A stretch of DNA of 64,000 nucleotides from Nocardia niwae NBRC 108934 = DSM 45340 (lineage in GTDB: Bacteria; Actinomycetota; Actinomycetes; Mycobacteriales; Mycobacteriaceae): the NCBI RefSeq assembly GCF_001613465.1, contig NZ_BDCK01000002.1, positions 248,001 through 312,000 of the forward strand, read 5' to 3'. Position 1 is the first letter of the stretch; each line of letters begins with the position of its first letter. The notes beneath the pieces are model-generated. The model was not told where the DNA came from. It made no database searches and saw only the letters and a list, made by a program, of their open reading frames with translations. This document shows, in pieces, positions 19,025 through 27,042 of the stretch. Both the position numbers and the translations under genes were made by a program.

Positions 19025-19154
19025 GTAGCGGCGGTGTGGAACGGCCGGAAAGTGGAAAGCCGGTGATGAACGAGCGCGGTAAACTCTGCGTTCGACGCTC
19101 TTTTCCGTTCGTTCGTGCAGGTGAGTTCGTCCGACGCTCCGGGAGGAGATGATC

Positions 19155-21425
19155 GTGAGCTCGTTCCGCAGACCGCGAGAACGTAGACGCGGCGCCAAGG
19201 GAGGACCCAAGACCGCGCCGTATGCCTCGATCGCGGGCTGGACGGAGCGGCCGGGCACGGCGCGACCGAACACGCGCAACCGGCGCGAACGCGCCGCGGC
19301 CCGCCGGAAATCGCGGCCGCCCACCGCTCCCCAGGCGACCGAGCCGAATCGGCCTCCACGGAGCAGAGCCGAACGCTTTCGTCGCCTGCTGCTCGCCTTG
19401 TTCATCCTCTTCGGCGTGGTGCCCGCGCTGCTGTCCGTCCTGGCGTACTGGAGCGCCGAGATACCCGACCCGAATGCGGTACAGACCAATCAGATCGCCA
19501 CCGTCCTCGCGGCCGACGGCAGCACCGTGCTCGCGAAAATTGTTCCGGCGGATGGGAATCGGACGCCGGTTCCGTTGTCCGAGGTGCCGCAGCCGGTGCG
19601 CGACGCGGTGCTGTCGGCGGAGGACCGCAACTTCTATTCCAATCCCGGATATTCGACATCCGGTTTCCTGCGCGCCGTGCGGGACAACCTGCTCGGGAAG
19701 GACAACGCGGGCGGCGGCTCCACGATCACCCAGCAGTACGTCAAGAATGCGTTCCTCGGCTCCGAGCGCACGGTCACCCGCAAGATGCGCGAGCTGATCA
19801 TCGCGGCGAAGATGGCGCGGCAGTGGAGCAAGGACGACATCCTCGCCGCCTACCTGAACACCATCTACTACGGCCGCGGCGCCTACGGCATCGCCGCGGC
19901 GGCGAAGGTCTACTTCGACAAGCAGGTGAACCAGCTGACCCGCGCGGAGGGCGCGGTGCTCGCGGCGCTGATCCGGACACCCTCGATCCTGGACCCGGAG
20001 ACCCACCTCCCGGATCTGAAGGCCCGCTGGCGCTACGTGCTCGACGGAATGGTCGAGATGGGCGTGCTGGCGCCGGGCGACCGTGACGCCACCACCTTCC
20101 CGCCGATCATCCCGCTGACCCGGATTCCGGACGAGGACGTGGCCCGCGGGCCGGAGGGCCTGATCCGCAACCAGGTGGTGCGCGAACTGCGCGACTCCGG
20201 CATCAGCGAACGCGATTTGAACAAGGGCGCGCTGCAGATCACCACCACCATCGACCCTCGGGCGCAGCAGGCGGTGCTGGGCGCGGTGCACGACCGGCTC
20301 GGTTCGCAGCCACCCGAATTGCGCGCCGCGGTGGTGTCGATCGATCCGCGATCCGGGGCGGTGCGCGCCTACTTCGGCGGCTACGACGGCCTCGGCTTCG
20401 ACTTCGCGCAGGCGCCGTTGCAGACCGGTTCGGCGTTCAAGGTCTTCGCGGCGATCGCCGCGCAGCAGCAGAGCATCCCGCTGTCCCGCGTGCTGGACAG
20501 CTCCCCGGTGACCGACCGGGGCACCCGGATCACCAACGTGGACGGCGAATCGTGCGGCAAGTGCACCATGGCCGAGGCGCTGAAACGCTCGCTGAACACC
20601 AGCTTCTACCGGTTGACCATGACGATGTCCGACGGTCCTCGGGCCATCGCGGAGGCGGCGCACGCGGCGGGCATCCCGGAGGAACTGCCGGGCGTGCCGG
20701 GCAAGACCCTGACCGAGGACGGTGGCCGACCGCTGAACGGGATCGTGCTGGGGCAGTATTCGGTTCGCCCCATCGACATGGCCTCCGCCTACGCCACGAT
20801 CGGCGCGTCGGGCGTCTACCACCAGCCGTATTTCGTGCAACGAGTGGTGACCGGTGACGGGCGGGTGCTCCTCGACCGCGGCGGCGACAAAGCGGGCAAG
20901 CAACTACCCGCGGGGGAACAACGTATCTCCCGGACGATCGCGGAGAACACCGCCGAGGCAATGCTTCCCATCGCGGCCTACTCCAACGGGCACGCGCTGA
21001 AGAACAACCGCCCCTCGGCCGCGAAGACCGGTACCACGCAGCTCGGCACGAGCGACCTGAACAAGGACGCGTGGATGATCGGCTTCACCCCGTCGCTGTC
21101 GACGGCGGTGTGGATCGGCACCGAACAGTCACAACCGATCCGCACCGCGCGAGGGGCCGACATCTACGGCTCCGGCCTGCCCGCCGACATCTGGAAACAA
21201 GTCATGGACGACGCGCTGGATGGCACCCCGATCGAACAGTTCCCCGGGACGCAGGCCCCGGCGCGGCCCGGTCCGAGCAAGGCGCCTTCGGGCGGACCTT
21301 ACGACATCTTGAATCCACCGCAGCAGTCGCCGCGGCGCGAACCCGTCGTCATCATCCCGTCCAGCCCCCAACCGCCCAGGGAGGTGGAGATTTTCCCGGG
21401 CCTGAGCATTCCGGTTCCTGGATAG
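19155..21425 (+). CDS. class A penicillin-binding protein (bifunctional peptidoglycan synthase)
   Basis: This 756-residue protein is anchored by one span near 77-98 after a basic cytoplasmic N-terminus. The GT51 glycosyltransferase domain (about 120-300) shows the catalytic AEDRNFY (Glu156) and GGSTITQQYVKN. The transpeptidase domain (about 380-640) has SxxK (SAFK, Ser426), SLN (Ser479) and KTGT (Lys624). A Pro-rich tail ends the protein. It polymerises and cross-links peptidoglycan outside the membrane. It is a paralogue of ponA1 at 27043, 5.6 kb away, but lacks the long Pro-rich cytoplasmic arm. GTG at 19155 has the better GGGAGGAG spacing than ATG at 19149. Confidence 0.92.
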   Translation: MSSFRRPRERRRGAKGGPKTAPYASIAGWTERPGTARPNTRNRRERAAARRKSRPPTAPQATEPNRPPRSRAERFRRLLLALFILFGVVPALLSVLAYWSAEIPDPNAVQTNQIATVLAADGSTVLAKIVPADGNRTPVPLSEVPQPVRDAVLSAEDRNFYSNPGYSTSGFLRAVRDNLLGKDNAGGGSTITQQYVKNAFLGSERTVTRKMRELIIAAKMARQWSKDDILAAYLNTIYYGRGAYGIAAAAKVYFDKQVNQLTRAEGAVLAALIRTPSILDPETHLPDLKARWRYVLDGMVEMGVLAPGDRDATTFPPIIPLTRIPDEDVARGPEGLIRNQVVRELRDSGISERDLNKGALQITTTIDPRAQQAVLGAVHDRLGSQPPELRAAVVSIDPRSGAVRAYFGGYDGLGFDFAQAPLQTGSAFKVFAAIAAQQQSIPLSRVLDSSPVTDRGTRITNVDGESCGKCTMAEALKRSLNTSFYRLTMTMSDGPRAIAEAAHAAGIPEELPGVPGKTLTEDGGRPLNGIVLGQYSVRPIDMASAYATIGASGVYHQPYFVQRVVTGDGRVLLDRGGDKAGKQLPAGEQRISRTIAENTAEAMLPIAAYSNGHALKNNRPSAAKTGTTQLGTSDLNKDAWMIGFTPSLSTAVWIGTEQSQPIRTARGADIYGSGLPADIWKQVMDDALDGTPIEQFPGTQAPARPGPSKAPSGGPYDILNPPQQSPRREPVVIIPSSPQPPREVEIFPGLSIPVPG

Positions 21426-21675
21426 CGATGATGCTGTGACCTTCCGTCGCCCGGAGGAACGCATGACATGGCAGCATCGTTTGCCAGAGTGAGAGCGAAC
21501 AGCGAGTGCGTCGGAACGGGCCGACGCCGAAACCGCGGAAACGATGCGGAAGGATATGCGCTCGAGCGACGACAGCGCGGCGCGAGCGGCGGGCCCGGAG
21601 GCGGTAGCCTGCGCACCATGGAGGGCACCGGGAGCGACGCCAATTGAAGACAGACGAGACATAGGGGCTACGCCG

Positions 21676-22134
21676 GTGGATTTCAATGTCGTTGACCAAC
21701 CCGAGACGCTGGTGGCGGGAACAGTGCTTCGCAGCCCCGCGCTCGCGGTCGAGGGGCCGCGCCGCGCGAAAGTCGAAGAGGCGTGGAAGCGCAACCTGGC
21801 CCGCAAGCTGCCCGGGCCGCCGACCACGGCATATGTCGACCACGCGCCGGAGATCAATTCGTACCTGACCCACATCGTCGGCTACCGCTGTCACAGCTTG
21901 GCCGACCTGCAGCCCGGCGACGTGCTCGCCCGGGTGCCGGGCGGGCGCTTCGCCCGGTTCATCGCCAGCGGCGACAACCTCGGCGACACCATCGTGAGCA
22001 TCTGGCGAGCGGTCTGGGACGCGGAAGCGGCGGGGCGGCTGGTGCGGGCCTATACGGGCGACTGGGAACACTATCCGGACGCACGGACGGTGGAAGTCTT
22101 CGTGGCAGTGGCAGACGATCAGGGCAACGGGTAG
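21676..22134 (+). CDS. effector-binding (GyrI-like) domain protein
   Basis: This 152-residue protein resembles the AraC-type effector-binding/GyrI-like fold: an alternating beta-alpha pattern with GDVLARVPGGRFARFIASGDN near 81-101 and IVSIWRAVWDAE, then a C-terminal strand (TVEVFVAV). It has no DNA-binding domain, so it probably binds small molecules as a stand-alone module. The next gene is a diverged tandem copy starting 9 bp after its stop. The GTG start at 21676 follows AGGGGC. The upstream 250 bp (21426-21675) holds no gene I can support. Confidence 0.72.
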   Translation: MDFNVVDQPETLVAGTVLRSPALAVEGPRRAKVEEAWKRNLARKLPGPPTTAYVDHAPEINSYLTHIVGYRCHSLADLQPGDVLARVPGGRFARFIASGDNLGDTIVSIWRAVWDAEAAGRLVRAYTGDWEHYPDARTVEVFVAVADDQGNG

Positions 22135-22143
22135 GAACAGACA

Positions 22144-22569
22144 GTGGACTTCGAGATCGTCACTTTGCCGCAGAGCATGGTCGCCGGCCTGACCGTGCCG
22201 CTGGCCGGCCGTGAGGTGACCGCGCGGGACCTGGACCTGGTGAACTTCACCTGGGATCGGTACCTGGCGCGGGAGAAGAACGTGCAACGGGTGGCCGCCT
22301 ACATCGGCCAGAACGATCACGCCGTCGCCGTGCTCGGCTACGAGATCGGCGGAATGGACGAGCTGGACGCGGGTGACGTGCTCACCATCATCCCGCAGGG
22401 CCGCTATGCCAAGTTCGTCGTCGCCGACAAGCCCTACGACCTGCTACGCACGGCCTGGGCCCAGGTGGCGAAGGCGGAGAACGCGGGAACCATCACCCGC
22501 TCCCACACCGCCGAGGTCGAGCGCTACACCGGCCCGGCATCGGTGGAGGTCTACGTCTCGCTGGACTGA
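22144..22569 (+). CDS. effector-binding (GyrI-like) domain protein, tandem paralogue
   Basis: This 141-residue stand-alone effector-binding-domain protein is a diverged copy of its upstream neighbour. Matching blocks are GDVLTIIPQGRYAKFVVADK near 79-98, LLRTAWAQVAKAENAG, and the final strand SVEVYVSLD. GyrI-like proteins bind hydrophobic small molecules, and some hydrolyse or sequester them. The two genes are certainly one transcript. Ligand and physiological role are unknown. Confidence 0.75.
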   Translation: MDFEIVTLPQSMVAGLTVPLAGREVTARDLDLVNFTWDRYLAREKNVQRVAAYIGQNDHAVAVLGYEIGGMDELDAGDVLTIIPQGRYAKFVVADKPYDLLRTAWAQVAKAENAGTITRSHTAEVERYTGPASVEVYVSLD

Positions 22570-22580
22570 CCCGACAGCCG

Positions 22581-22670
22581 ATGTTCCGTCCGCGCGTCGG
22601 CAGATACCACGTCGCGTACCGGGTGGACAACGGCGTGCTGATGATCCTCGTGGTGAAGGTCGGCCGGCGT
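22581..22670 (+). pseudogene. remnant resembling the C-terminal core of a RelE/ParE-type toxin
   Basis: A 30-codon stretch encodes MFRPRVGRYHVAYRVDN followed by GVLMILVVKVGRR. This matches the RelE-superfamily pattern R-V-G-x-Y-R-x-x-Y-x-V-D-D...V-V-x-V-G-H-R, including the catalytic-strand arginines. No N-terminal half or antitoxin is present, and the frame then runs into unrelated sequence. I read it as a decayed fragment, not an active toxin. Chance resemblance is possible given the short length. Confidence 0.4.
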
Positions 22671-22694
22671 CCACCGGGGCCTATAGACGGAAGC

Positions 22695-22729
22695 AGGTCG
22701 GCCGAGGGCATTTCGCCGTCGGCCGACCT
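22695..22729. terminator. bidirectional terminator between the effector-binding genes and ino1
   Basis: AGGTCGGCCGA (22695-22705) and TCGGCCGACCT (22719-22729) are perfect 11-bp arms with a 13-nt loop, located between convergent genes. It ends 17 bp before the ino1 stop, so it can serve both directions. Confidence 0.7.
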
Positions 22730-22746
22730 CATGCCGGTGCGGTGGC

Positions 22747-23847
22747 CTATTCCGCGCCGATGATGAAGGCTTCCAGCTGCGTGCGCGCGATGTCGTCGGC
22801 GAGCTGCTGCGGCGGGGACTTCATCAGGTAGGCCGAGGCCGGGATGACCGGTCCGCCGATGCCGCGGTCCTTGGCGATCTTCGCCGCGCGCACCGCGTCG
22901 ATGATGATGCCCGCGGAGTTCGGCGAGTCCCACACCTCGAGCTTGTACTCCAGGTTCAGCGGCACGTCACCGAAGGCGCGGCCCTCCAGGCGGACGTAGG
23001 CCCACTTGCGGTCGTCGAGCCAGCCCACGTGGTCGGACGGGCCGATGTGCACGTCGTTGGCGCCGAGTTCCTTCTTGAGGTTGCTGGTGACGGCCTGGGT
23101 CTTGGAGATCTTCTTCGACTCCAGGCGCTCGCGCTCGAGCATATTCTTGAAGTCCATGTTGCCGCCGACGTTGAGCTGCATGGTGCGGTCGAGCTGCACG
23201 CCGCGATCCTCGAACAGCTTGGCCATCACGCGGTGGGTGATGGTGGCGCCGACCTGGCTCTTGATGTCGTCACCGACGATCGGGACACCGGCCTTCGTGA
23301 ACTTCTCCGCCCAGACCGGGTCGGAGGCGATGAACACCGGCAGCGCGTTGACGAACGCGACGCCCGCGTCGATCGCGCACTGAGCGTAGAACTTGTCGGC
23401 TTCCTCCGAACCCACCGGCAGGTAGGACACCAGCACGTCGACCTGGTTGTCCTTCAGCACCTGCACCACGTCGACCGGCTCGGCCTCGGACAGCTCGATG
23501 GTCTGCGCGTAGTACTTGCCGATGCCGTCGAGGGTGGGACCGCGCTGCACGACGACGTCGCTGGGCGGCACGTCGGAGATCTTGATCGTGTTGTTCTCGC
23601 TGGCGAAGATCGCCTCGGCCAGGTCGAAGCCGACCTTCTTGGCGTCCACGTCGAACGCGGCGACGAACTTGACGTCGCGGACGTGGTAGGGCCCGAACCG
23701 CACGTGCATCAGGCCGGGAACGGTCGAGGACTCGTCCGCGTCCCGGTAGTACTGCACGCCCTGGACCAGCGAGGAGGCGCAGTTGCCCACACCTACGATG
23801 GCGACGCGAACCGCTGTGGCGTTGTCAGCCTTGTCGATGTCACTCAT
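22747..23847 (-). CDS. ino1: myo-inositol-1(3)-phosphate synthase
   Basis: This 366-residue enzyme converts glucose-6-phosphate to inositol-phosphate with bound NAD+. It feeds phosphatidylinositol, LAM-type lipoglycans and mycothiol. The Rossmann motif [16 protein letters not shown] is at 14-29. The conserved actinobacterial blocks [19 protein letters not shown] and [15 protein letters not shown], and the catalytic-region Lys residues in [20 protein letters not shown], are present. Length matches M. tuberculosis Ino1. The ATG at 23847 lies inside the end of the PadR gene (8-nt overlap), so the two are translationally coupled. Confidence 0.95.
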   Translation of the reverse strand: MSDIDKADNATAVRVAIVGVGNCASSLVQGVQYYRDADESSTVPGLMHVRFGPYHVRDVKFVAAFDVDAKKVGFDLAEAIFASENNTIKISDVPPSDVVVQRGPTLDGIGKYYAQTIELSEAEPVDVVQVLKDNQVDVLVSYLPVGSEEADKFYAQCAIDAGVAFVNALPVFIASDPVWAEKFTKAGVPIVGDDIKSQVGATITHRVMAKLFEDRGVQLDRTMQLNVGGNMDFKNMLERERLESKKISKTQAVTSNLKKELGANDVHIGPSDHVGWLDDRKWAYVRLEGRAFGDVPLNLEYKLEVWDSPNSAGIIIDAVRAAKIAKDRGIGGPVIPASAYLMKSPPQQLADDIARTQLEAFIIGAE

Positions 23848-24397
23848 GGCCGATATTTCCCTCTTTCTGTGGTGCCGCCTTCGTCGATTGCTCCGCCGCA
23901 ATCAACTCGTTGAGCCAGCGCACTTCGCGCTCGCTTGATTCGAGTCCGAGTTGATGGAGCTGCCGGGTGTAGCGATCCAGCGACCCGCTGGCCTTCTTGA
24001 TCGCCTCCCGGAGCCCCTCTCGGCGCTCCTCGACCTGACGCCGCCTGCCCTCCAGGATTCGCATCCGCGCTTCCGCGGGGGTGCGGCTGAAGAAAGCCAG
24101 ATGAACGCCGAAGCCGTCGTCGGTGTAGTTCTGCGGTCCGGTGTCGGCGAGCAGCTCGCTGAACCGCTCCCGCCCGGCCGGCGTCAGTTGGTAGACCCGT
24201 CGCGCACGCCGTGTCGTCGCGCCCGCGGGGAGCTCCTCGGCGATCAACCCGTCCGCCTGCATGCGGCGCAGCGTCGGGTAGAGCGATCCGTAGGAGAAGG
24301 CACGAAACGCCCCGAGCAGGCCGGTCAGCCGCTTGCGCAGCTCGTACCCGTGCATGGGCGCTTCCAGGAGCAGCCCGAGGATTGCCAGCTCGAGCAC
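23840..24397 (-). CDS. PadR-family transcriptional regulator (Rv0047c-like)
   Basis: This 185-residue regulator has a winged-helix N-terminus ([24 protein letters not shown], then [20 protein letters not shown], about 1-55) and a C-terminal PadR/Vir helical dimerisation region with Glu/Arg-rich helices near 110-175. It is co-transcribed with ino1 as in mycobacteria and probably represses its own operon. The GTG start at 24397 has a CAGGGGGTG site upstream. A promoter with overlapping dyads lies at 24450-24480. Confidence 0.9.
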   Translation of the reverse strand: MLELAILGLLLEAPMHGYELRKRLTGLLGAFRAFSYGSLYPTLRRMQADGLIAEELPAGATTRRARRVYQLTPAGRERFSELLADTGPQNYTDDGFGVHLAFFSRTPAEARMRILEGRRRQVEERREGLREAIKKASGSLDRYTRQLHQLGLESSEREVRWLNELIAAEQSTKAAPQKEGNIGHE

Positions 24398-24449
24398 CGG
24401 GCTTCACCCCCTGACTGTGTTCAGACCTAACCGATGGATGCGACTTCCC

Positions 24450-24480
24450 ACTATATCGGAGCGATACATCTGTGCACAGA
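24450..24480 (-). promoter_or_regulatory. padR-ino1 promoter with two overlapping palindromes
   Basis: On the minus strand a TATAGT -10 hexamer (24450-24455) overlaps the dyad TATCG-GAG-CGATA (24454-24466). Upstream lies a perfect 12-bp palindrome TCTGTGCACAGA (24469-24480) near the -35 position. PadR proteins bind ATGT/ACAT-like dyads over their own promoters. The ATGTATCG...CGATATAG arrangement fits that loosely, so autoregulation of padR-ino1 from here is likely but unproven. Confidence 0.5.
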
Positions 24481-24510
24481 CGCCTCCCCGCCGTGAACGA
24501 ACTTGCGAAC

Positions 24511-25302
24511 TCAGCGCGGGAAGACCGCGAGCGGCTCGCCCGCGAAAGTGAGCTCCGCGTACCCGGTAGCGCCGCCTGGGCACTTCACATGGATGTCCAC
24601 CACGGGACCGGGGTCGACTGTTCCGGGCGAATCGAACTGCAGGCTGACGTGACTGATCACGCCGTCCGGGCACTTCACCGTCTGCGGCGCACCCGCCAGC
24701 AGGCGGGCGATGGCCGGCACGTCGACGGCGGCGAGGTCGAAGGTGGGCGTGCCAGTCTTGCGCTCGGAGGTCCGCGAGGTCCGGAAGCCGCCGTCGTAGC
24801 GGTAGTCGCCGGTCTGGGCCGCGTTGCCGGGCTTCTGCCGGTCCACCAGGGCATACTTCGGGTACAGGGTGACCTCGTCGGCGATCAGGTCCCCGAACTC
24901 GGCCCGATACTCCGCGAGGAAATAGGACAGGCCCGCACCCGTGGTCATGTCGGGAACCTTCTCCGACGAACCGGGCAGGTCGATGCCGCAACGGCTGATC
25001 GCGCCCACCATCGCACCCGCGACCAGGGCGGCCGCGATCGTGGAGACCGGCGCCAGCCAGCGCCGCGGCCGCCGCCGGTCCACGCGAACCACCGGGGCGT
25101 TCACGAGGTCGGCGGGAATCTGGAGATCATCGATCAACGCGTCGAGCTCGCCGAAGGATTTGGCGCGCATCGCCGCGGCGGTCCGCGCGGCGTGCTCCTT
25201 CTCGGTGAGCTGTCCATCGGCCAGCGCGGCGTCGAGCAGGCCGCACACGTCGGCGCGATCGGTATCGCGGGCGCGGATGCCGCTGTATCGGGTTGTCGCC
25301 AT
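24511..25302 (-). CDS. DUF1707 single-span membrane protein
   Basis: This 263-residue protein has an N-terminal DUF1707 domain (IRARDTDRADVCGLLDAAL...LTEKEHAAR, residues 9-60), one membrane span near 83-103, and an extracytoplasmic domain (115-263) with a few Cys that may pair. DUF1707 is an actinobacterial cytoplasmic domain of unknown function. It sits at the position of membrane-protein gene Rv0048c in mycobacteria. It is clearly paralogous to the next upstream gene, whose stop lies 4 bp before its start, so the two form an operon. Confidence 0.82.
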   Translation of the reverse strand: MATTRYSGIRARDTDRADVCGLLDAALADGQLTEKEHAARTAAAMRAKSFGELDALIDDLQIPADLVNAPVVRVDRRRPRRWLAPVSTIAAALVAGAMVGAISRCGIDLPGSSEKVPDMTTGAGLSYFLAEYRAEFGDLIADEVTLYPKYALVDRQKPGNAAQTGDYRYDGGFRTSRTSERKTGTPTFDLAAVDVPAIARLLAGAPQTVKCPDGVISHVSLQFDSPGTVDPGPVVDIHVKCPGGATGYAELTFAGEPLAVFPR

Positions 25303-25306
25303 CGTC

Positions 25307-26398
25307 CTACCCTTTGAACGGCGAGACCCGACGAATCTCGCCCGCCGGAGTCATCGTGAAGTATCCGCTTTCCCTAACCGAGTTGCTCGCGTAGACGGTG
25401 ACGACGGGTTCGGCGCCGACCCTGTTGTCGCTGACGTTCACCGCGAAATGCGTCACGACACCGCCCGGCACCCGCACGATCGTGGCCGCGTCGGCGAGCG
25501 CCCGGCCGATCGCGTCCGCGTTCAACGCGACGAGATCCACCGATGGTGTGTCGACCTTGCGCGTCTCGATCTGCCGGGACTGCGTGAAACCACCGCGGTA
25601 GTCGTAGGCGACCTTCCGGTTCGGCTGCCCCGGCACCGCCCGGACCAGCGAGGCGTAGTTCTCGTGCACGGTCAGCTCATCGACCTGGAGGTCGCCGAAT
25701 TTGCGCTGGTAGTTGCGCAGAAACGTGGCGATTCCCTCGGTGGTGTGCAGGCTCGGCGTGGGGACGGCCAACGGTTGCACCGTCGCTTGGTCCAGCACGG
25801 GCATGGCTTGCGCCGCCGGTCGCGGTTCCTCCGCTTCGTGGGTGACCGCGAGAAATCCGGCGCAAGCGGCCAGTGCCGCGGCCACGGTCACCGCACCCAC
25901 GTACCACTGGCGCCGATGCGACACCGGCGGCCGTGGCGCGGGTGCGACGTCGCTGGGCTGCTGCAGGTCCGCCACCAGGTCCCGCAGGTCACCGAGGGTG
26001 CGCGCCTCCGCGGCGAGTTCGGCGAGGGCGTCGTGCTCCTCTTCGGACAGCTGACCGTCGACCCGGGCGGCGTCGAGCAGCTCGCGAGTAGTGGCGCGAT
26101 CGGCATCGCGCGCCCGGGTGTGATCGGGGTAACTTCCGCTGGATCCCGAGCGGCGCAAGACTTTTCGCGTGCTCGACGAGCGCTGCGAGGTGAACCCGCC
26201 GGCCGCGGCCGGGGTTTGCAGATCGGTGGTGAGCGCGGCCAGTTCACCGAGCGTCTTCGCCGTCGCGGCCTGCGCGATCCGGTCGTGGTACTCATCGGCG
26301 CCGAGTTGCCCCTCGGCGTAGGCGGCATCCAGCAGGCTGGACGCTTCGGCGCGGTCGAGGTCACGCGCTCGCGTGCGCCCGGATGCTGCGGTGGACAC
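25307..26398 (-). CDS. membrane protein with two DUF1707 domains
   Basis: This 363-residue protein has two tandem DUF1707 domains (about 10-60 and 95-143; both show RARDxDRA and DxQLxxxEhxxR patterns), a Ser/Arg-rich linker between them, one membrane span near 170-190, and an extracytoplasmic domain homologous to that of its downstream paralogue (LRNYQRKFGDLQVDELTVHENYASLV). GTG at 26398 is chosen because the longer frame runs through the divergent promoter. The role is unknown; the doubled cytoplasmic domain suggests self-association or partner binding. Confidence 0.8.
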   Translation of the reverse strand: MSTAASGRTRARDLDRAEASSLLDAAYAEGQLGADEYHDRIAQAATAKTLGELAALTTDLQTPAAAGGFTSQRSSSTRKVLRRSGSSGSYPDHTRARDADRATTRELLDAARVDGQLSEEEHDALAELAAEARTLGDLRDLVADLQQPSDVAPAPRPPVSHRRQWYVGAVTVAAALAACAGFLAVTHEAEEPRPAAQAMPVLDQATVQPLAVPTPSLHTTEGIATFLRNYQRKFGDLQVDELTVHENYASLVRAVPGQPNRKVAYDYRGGFTQSRQIETRKVDTPSVDLVALNADAIGRALADAATIVRVPGGVVTHFAVNVSDNRVGAEPVVTVYASNSVRESGYFTMTPAGEIRRVSPFKG

Positions 26399-26510
26399 AA
26401 ACGGATGGTAGTCCGGGTGAGGCCGCGACGCGCTGGATCGAGGCCGGTCGGGACCGGTCAATCCGCACAGCCCGGGGCGGGGCGATTCCAACACCGCTAC
26501 TCTGGTTCTC

Positions 26511-26930
26511 GTGCGAATTCAGCGGCAAGTTGTCGACTACGCCCTCCGGCGCCGGTCGCTGCTGGCTGACGTCTATGCGGGCCGGGTCGATGTCGCCGAG
26601 GTGTGTGATGCGAATCCGTATCTCTTGCGTGCGGCGAAGTTCCACGGCCGTGGTAGCGAAGTCACATGCCCCATCTGCCGGAAGGAACAACTGACCCTCG
26701 TATCCTGGGTCTTCGGCGACGGCCTCGGGCCGGTCGCCGGATCGGCTCGCACACCCGAGGAGCTTGCGCGACTCGCCGAGACGCGCGAAGAATTCTCGGT
26801 TCATGTCGTCGAGGTATGCCGGACGTGCAGCTGGAATCATCTGGTGCAGTCCTATGTCCTCGGTTCCGCGCCGGCGCCGCCGCGCCGCCGCACCGGGACA
26901 CGCGCGAACCGGCGCACCGCCGCCGAATGA
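26511..26930 (+). CDS. DUF5318 zinc-ribbon-like protein (Rv0049-like)
   Basis: This 139-residue conserved actinobacterial protein always lies upstream of ponA1. Two Cys pairs, CPIC (53-56) and CRTC (103-106), probably bind one zinc. The helical N-terminus (QRQVVDYALRRRSLLADVYAGR) is highly conserved, and a basic Arg-rich tail follows. The function is unknown, but its fixed place next to ponA1 suggests a link with envelope growth. It is divergent from the double DUF1707 gene with 112 bp between the starts. Confidence 0.87.
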   Translation: MRIQRQVVDYALRRRSLLADVYAGRVDVAEVCDANPYLLRAAKFHGRGSEVTCPICRKEQLTLVSWVFGDGLGPVAGSARTPEELARLAETREEFSVHVVEVCRTCSWNHLVQSYVLGSAPAPPRRRTGTRANRRTAAE

Positions 26931-27042
26931 AGTGCCTTGGGTCATCCCCGTCGGCTGACTCGGGGAGCAGGCACGCGTCCGCCGCGGTGACGACTACCGC
27001 TGATAGCCACCTGGACCGCTACGAGTTATGGAGATCTTGTCA

